A stretch of DNA of 64,000 bases from Ekhidna sp051379705 (lineage in GTDB: Bacteria > Bacteroidota > Bacteroidia > Cytophagales > Cyclobacteriaceae), in assembly GCF_051379705.1 (NCBI RefSeq), contig NZ_CP179868.1, forward strand, positions 3,534,001-3,598,000, given 5' to 3'. This document shows, piece by piece, positions 62,601 through 64,000 of the stretch. How positions within the stretch are numbered: the stretch's first letter is position 1; each line of letters begins with the position of its first letter. The notes beneath the pieces were generated by a model, which was given only the letters and a program-made list of their open reading frames with translations, had not been told where the DNA came from and made no database searches. Both the position numbers and the translations under genes were made by a program.

Positions 62601-64000
62601 GGTTTAAATGCTTCCAACAATATCATATTTGCTAATTCAGCAGGGATGTCAGTCACAGGAATTTCCTCAGGTGCATTGACCATTTCTGGCAATGGAATAG
62701 AGATGCTTAATCTTGAAGATCCATTGAATGCAACCAATCCAAGTGTTGGTATTAATGCACAAAGTATTACCGGAACCGCCGATGCTGATTTTACGGATAA
62801 TGATGTTCAAACAGCTTCATATGGATTTTTTGGATATGCGCTTAATGCCACTCCAACAGTAACCATTTATGGGGGAAACTATACAGGCTGCACGAAAGGG
62901 ATAGAGATAAATAATACCAATGGACTTGGTGTTTTTGGTCCGAGCAATGTTTCTATCGACAATGTGACCATGTCTGGGTTTGTAGATCCGGATGCGGATT
63001 TAACACAGCCCGATACGCAGGCAGGAATTTATGTTTTTGTTACAGGAGCAGCTACAGCTACAGATGATATTATTGTATCTATTGACAGTGTAGATATCTC
63101 CGGTATCGGAAACACAGGAACCGACTATTCAGCTATTTATATTGCAGATTTTCAAGCGACAGGGCCATTCCTTGGTACCGATGATGATGGCATTGGAATC
63201 ACCGCAGATATTACGAACTCAAATATTCACGATAATCTAAATAGAGGAATCTATACTCGAGGAAGGAACGCACTCTCCAATGTGTCTACTTGTACGTTGA
63301 CGTCAAATGGATCAAATCCAGGTGCCGGTGCCGGGTCTGCGATAAGCGTATTCGCACAGAGTACGGTAGACCTACAAAGTAGTGCGCTGACCAATCCTGC
63401 AACAGGAACAGCCACACTACTCATTTCACAGCAACAAGGAACGATCACGGCCGCTGGGAATAGTCTGGACAACAATGGAAACGCTACAGGACTTTTAGCA
63501 GATATCCAGACAGGAACAACAGGATCGATAGATATGTCCGGCAATTGGCTGGGAGATACAGATAATGCCACAATCCTTTCGCTTATTGACTTTACCCCAG
63601 CAGATATTGATTTTACACCTTTCCTGGAGTCCGGAACAGATACTGATTTATTAGTTGATGGTTTTCAAGCAGACTTTGATGCGTTAACAGTTACGTCTTC
63701 CGGTGATCAATCTTCCGGTGATAGAATTCAAGAAGGGCATGACCTAGTCAATGCTAACGGGACTATTTCCATATTGCTAGCTGATTATGCCGAAACACTA
63801 ACCGTATCGAAAAATGTAACTATATCTCCAGCCTCAGGAACCACCATTGATGACGTTACATTGAACGGGGGAAACCTTGGTGTGTTAAACAATACCATTA
63901 CTATTGATAACTCCCTCACTATGACCGACGGAGTTTTTGATATTGATCAGGAGGATGGTGATAAAGATGATGATCCTGTCTTCATACTCCCTACCACAGT
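59676..64000 (+). CDS. Large secreted LTD/beta-helix protein, 3' end missing
   Basis: Open frame from the ATG at 59676 to the right edge (over 1440 residues). A long signal region ends around MSQ (residue ~43). Residues ~44-190 and ~218-385 are two lamin-tail-type domains with the shared core DWSTNGFDGTDGGGT and WIELYI. From ~395 on, Asn/Thr/Gly-rich beta-helix turns follow (TLNGANQG at about residues 450 and 912). The modules are duplicated: the boundary pattern TPWLALGTDTDL...DGFQGDF recurs as TPFLESGTDTDL...DGFQADF, and a third module begins near residue 1335. Likely a cell-surface or secreted adhesin or polysaccharide-binding protein; any C-terminal sorting domain is outside the window. 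Confidence 0.88.
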   Translation, partial: MVSLILTSLSDAIPSLFTARLSVFRVGFTLLIFSLFSSPIMSQVLINEVITDPQLDWSTNGFDGTDGGGTINSDDDWIELYINANGLDLTGWTIELNDGTDESGTIAAGGAFTIMNYISETGGTFTNTDAGDYIVLGEMTTGAINQSVTVVLRDNTATLIDQVIIASASGTMFTGSSNDATDESVCRIPNGQDTDVEVDDFVKTRATLGITNSPTGTVLINEVVTNPRTDWSTNGFDGTDGGGTISAVDEWIELYIGTDSLNLTKWTFNISDSDGAFTGDLSSTGAFDVVNYVGSGDFTQTAIGDYLILGNPDGSNDLNTDVYIQLFDADGTMVDDVEIGDNEEGDAVDDGAPNSFGSSVADESVARISNASDTDVDATDFQGVVSTLGTENGLMNVFVDATASDDTGLGTVGDPKQLIQSGIDLALTTGTVTVAGGSYSENLTISKSLTLNGANQGTTGNGARALESQVDPGATSTAITISADDVTIDGIQVGTDASSSNATNGISATVSGAISITNNIVFANSTGISVVGSSTGSVLITDNLVSMLAVEDATNATNGSIGMILSTISGDADADITNNDIANAGIGISTYALTSSTEAIIDGGTYTGCTAGIIPINTDGGGGFSPSTLTIQNLTMSGFITDGDVLNPDTEVGVYVVAAGGTASDDIIITMDNLDISGVGNGASNNSGIIIGDFPTASNGAGIDATITNSNIHDNSNRGIYTRGEDAVTNISQTLINGNGFDPHALSGNPGFSVIAREGSATTVSNCFITNPATLSSAEDIPSNYYVSGLHISTAGTLTVSDCSLDDNGNGFIAETAGINLSGNYFNTTVEATIDAAVGSNDFTPWLALGTDTDLGTDGFQGDFSSLMVGVSGAQTGATGRIEEAVGLVDASGTIHVNAGTYPENLTLAKSLTLNGANQGIASSGTRSAESIIEPASANIGITVGAVDITIDGFQFGTDNATSNHTVAISNTGFTGLNASNNIIFANSAGMSVTGISSGALTISGNGIEMLNLEDPLNATNPSVGINAQSITGTADADFTDNDVQTASYGFFGYALNATPTVTIYGGNYTGCTKGIEINNTNGLGVFGPSNVSIDNVTMSGFVDPDADLTQPDTQAGIYVFVTGAATATDDIIVSIDSVDISGIGNTGTDYSAIYIADFQATGPFLGTDDDGIGITADITNSNIHDNLNRGIYTRGRNALSNVSTCTLTSNGSNPGAGAGSAISVFAQSTVDLQSSALTNPATGTATLLISQQQGTITAAGNSLDNNGNATGLLADIQTGTTGSIDMSGNWLGDTDNATILSLIDFTPADIDFTPFLESGTDTDLLVDGFQADFDALTVTSSGDQSSGDRIQEGHDLVNANGTISILLADYAETLTVSKNVTISPASGTTIDDVTLNGGNLGVLNNTITIDNSLTMTDGVFDIDQEDGDKDDDPVFILPTT

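Noticed and set aside
60158..63571. Minus-strand frames under the large beta-helix gene.
   Set aside because: They mirror the biased codon use of the plus-strand gene, lack recognisable domains and have no spacing like real genes.

Overview
The window is a stretch of chromosome from a member of the Bacteroidota, most likely a marine Cytophagales (Fulvivirga/Roseivirga/Reichenbachiella-like). The family assignment is inference. Supporting signs are: several promoters of the TTG-N19-22-TAnnTTTG type used by the Bacteroidota primary sigma factor; few Shine-Dalgarno sequences; many secreted or lipoprotein peptidases and beta-propeller proteins typical of the phylum; permeases with an N-terminal prefix domain paired with PadR regulators; a GIN-domain (DUF2807) protein, a DUF5916 protein and ribosomal protein THX; and a trp attenuator of the kind described as the Bacteroid-trp motif.

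Layout. 1-8.5 kb: the end of a formylglycine-generating-enzyme-like protein, a small membrane protein, an S9 lipoprotein peptidase, and an ABC transporter whose permease is fused to an M1 aminopeptidase, followed by its ATPase. 8.6-15.3 kb: a small membrane protein and a three-gene operon (M14 carboxypeptidase, GNAT acetyltransferase resembling AAC(3)-I, Vps10/BNR propeller protein). 15.4-21.4 kb: two tandem PadR-plus-FtsX-type permease cassettes, each with inverted repeats in its control region. 21.5-27.4 kb: CBS protein and PPK2, phosphoesterase, thioredoxin-like, GIN-domain and TPR proteins, a membrane protein and a CoA-type Nudix hydrolase. 27.4-33.1 kb: an acidic mini-protein, SRP RNA, transaldolase-type aldolase, FtsE, RhlE helicase, a saccharopine dehydrogenase-like protein and a secreted caspase-like protein. 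33.1-46.3 kb: PD40 lipoprotein, DinB, CPBP protease, a secreted protein with leucine at every third residue followed by an eight-copy 41-bp tandem repeat, reductases, an M28 peptidase, an esterase, a DUF819 transporter, a THX / outer-membrane protein / AlkB operon, and DUF5916 and TerB-like genes.

46.4-54.6 kb is the clearest functional unit: a complete trpEGDCFBA operon continuing into a DAHP synthase and an aromatic amino acid hydroxylase. It is preceded by a leader peptide with three consecutive Trp codons and an intrinsic terminator. Genes are overlapping or only 1-3 bp apart, so the whole unit, from the first committed shikimate step to tryptophan plus Phe-to-Tyr conversion, should respond to tryptophan supply.

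55.1-55.5 kb lacks protein genes but holds a cluster of DnaA-box-like sequences followed by what looks like an undescribed structured RNA (several hairpins, one a 13-bp stem with a C(UUCG)G loop, ending in a strong terminator). The window closes with a flavoprotein related to lipoamide dehydrogenase but lacking its redox cysteines, a beta-lactamase-fold hydrolase, an EEP-family phosphohydrolase, and the first 1.4 thousand residues of a large secreted protein with two lamin-tail domains and duplicated beta-helix modules that runs off the right edge.

The best candidates for new biology are the 55.24-55.51 kb RNA with its neighbouring DnaA boxes, the leucine-triplet protein and adjacent 41-bp array, the PadR cassette inverted repeats, and the trp attenuator driving a phenylalanine hydroxylase-like gene. 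No CRISPR array, integrase, transposase, tRNA or rRNA gene was recognised.
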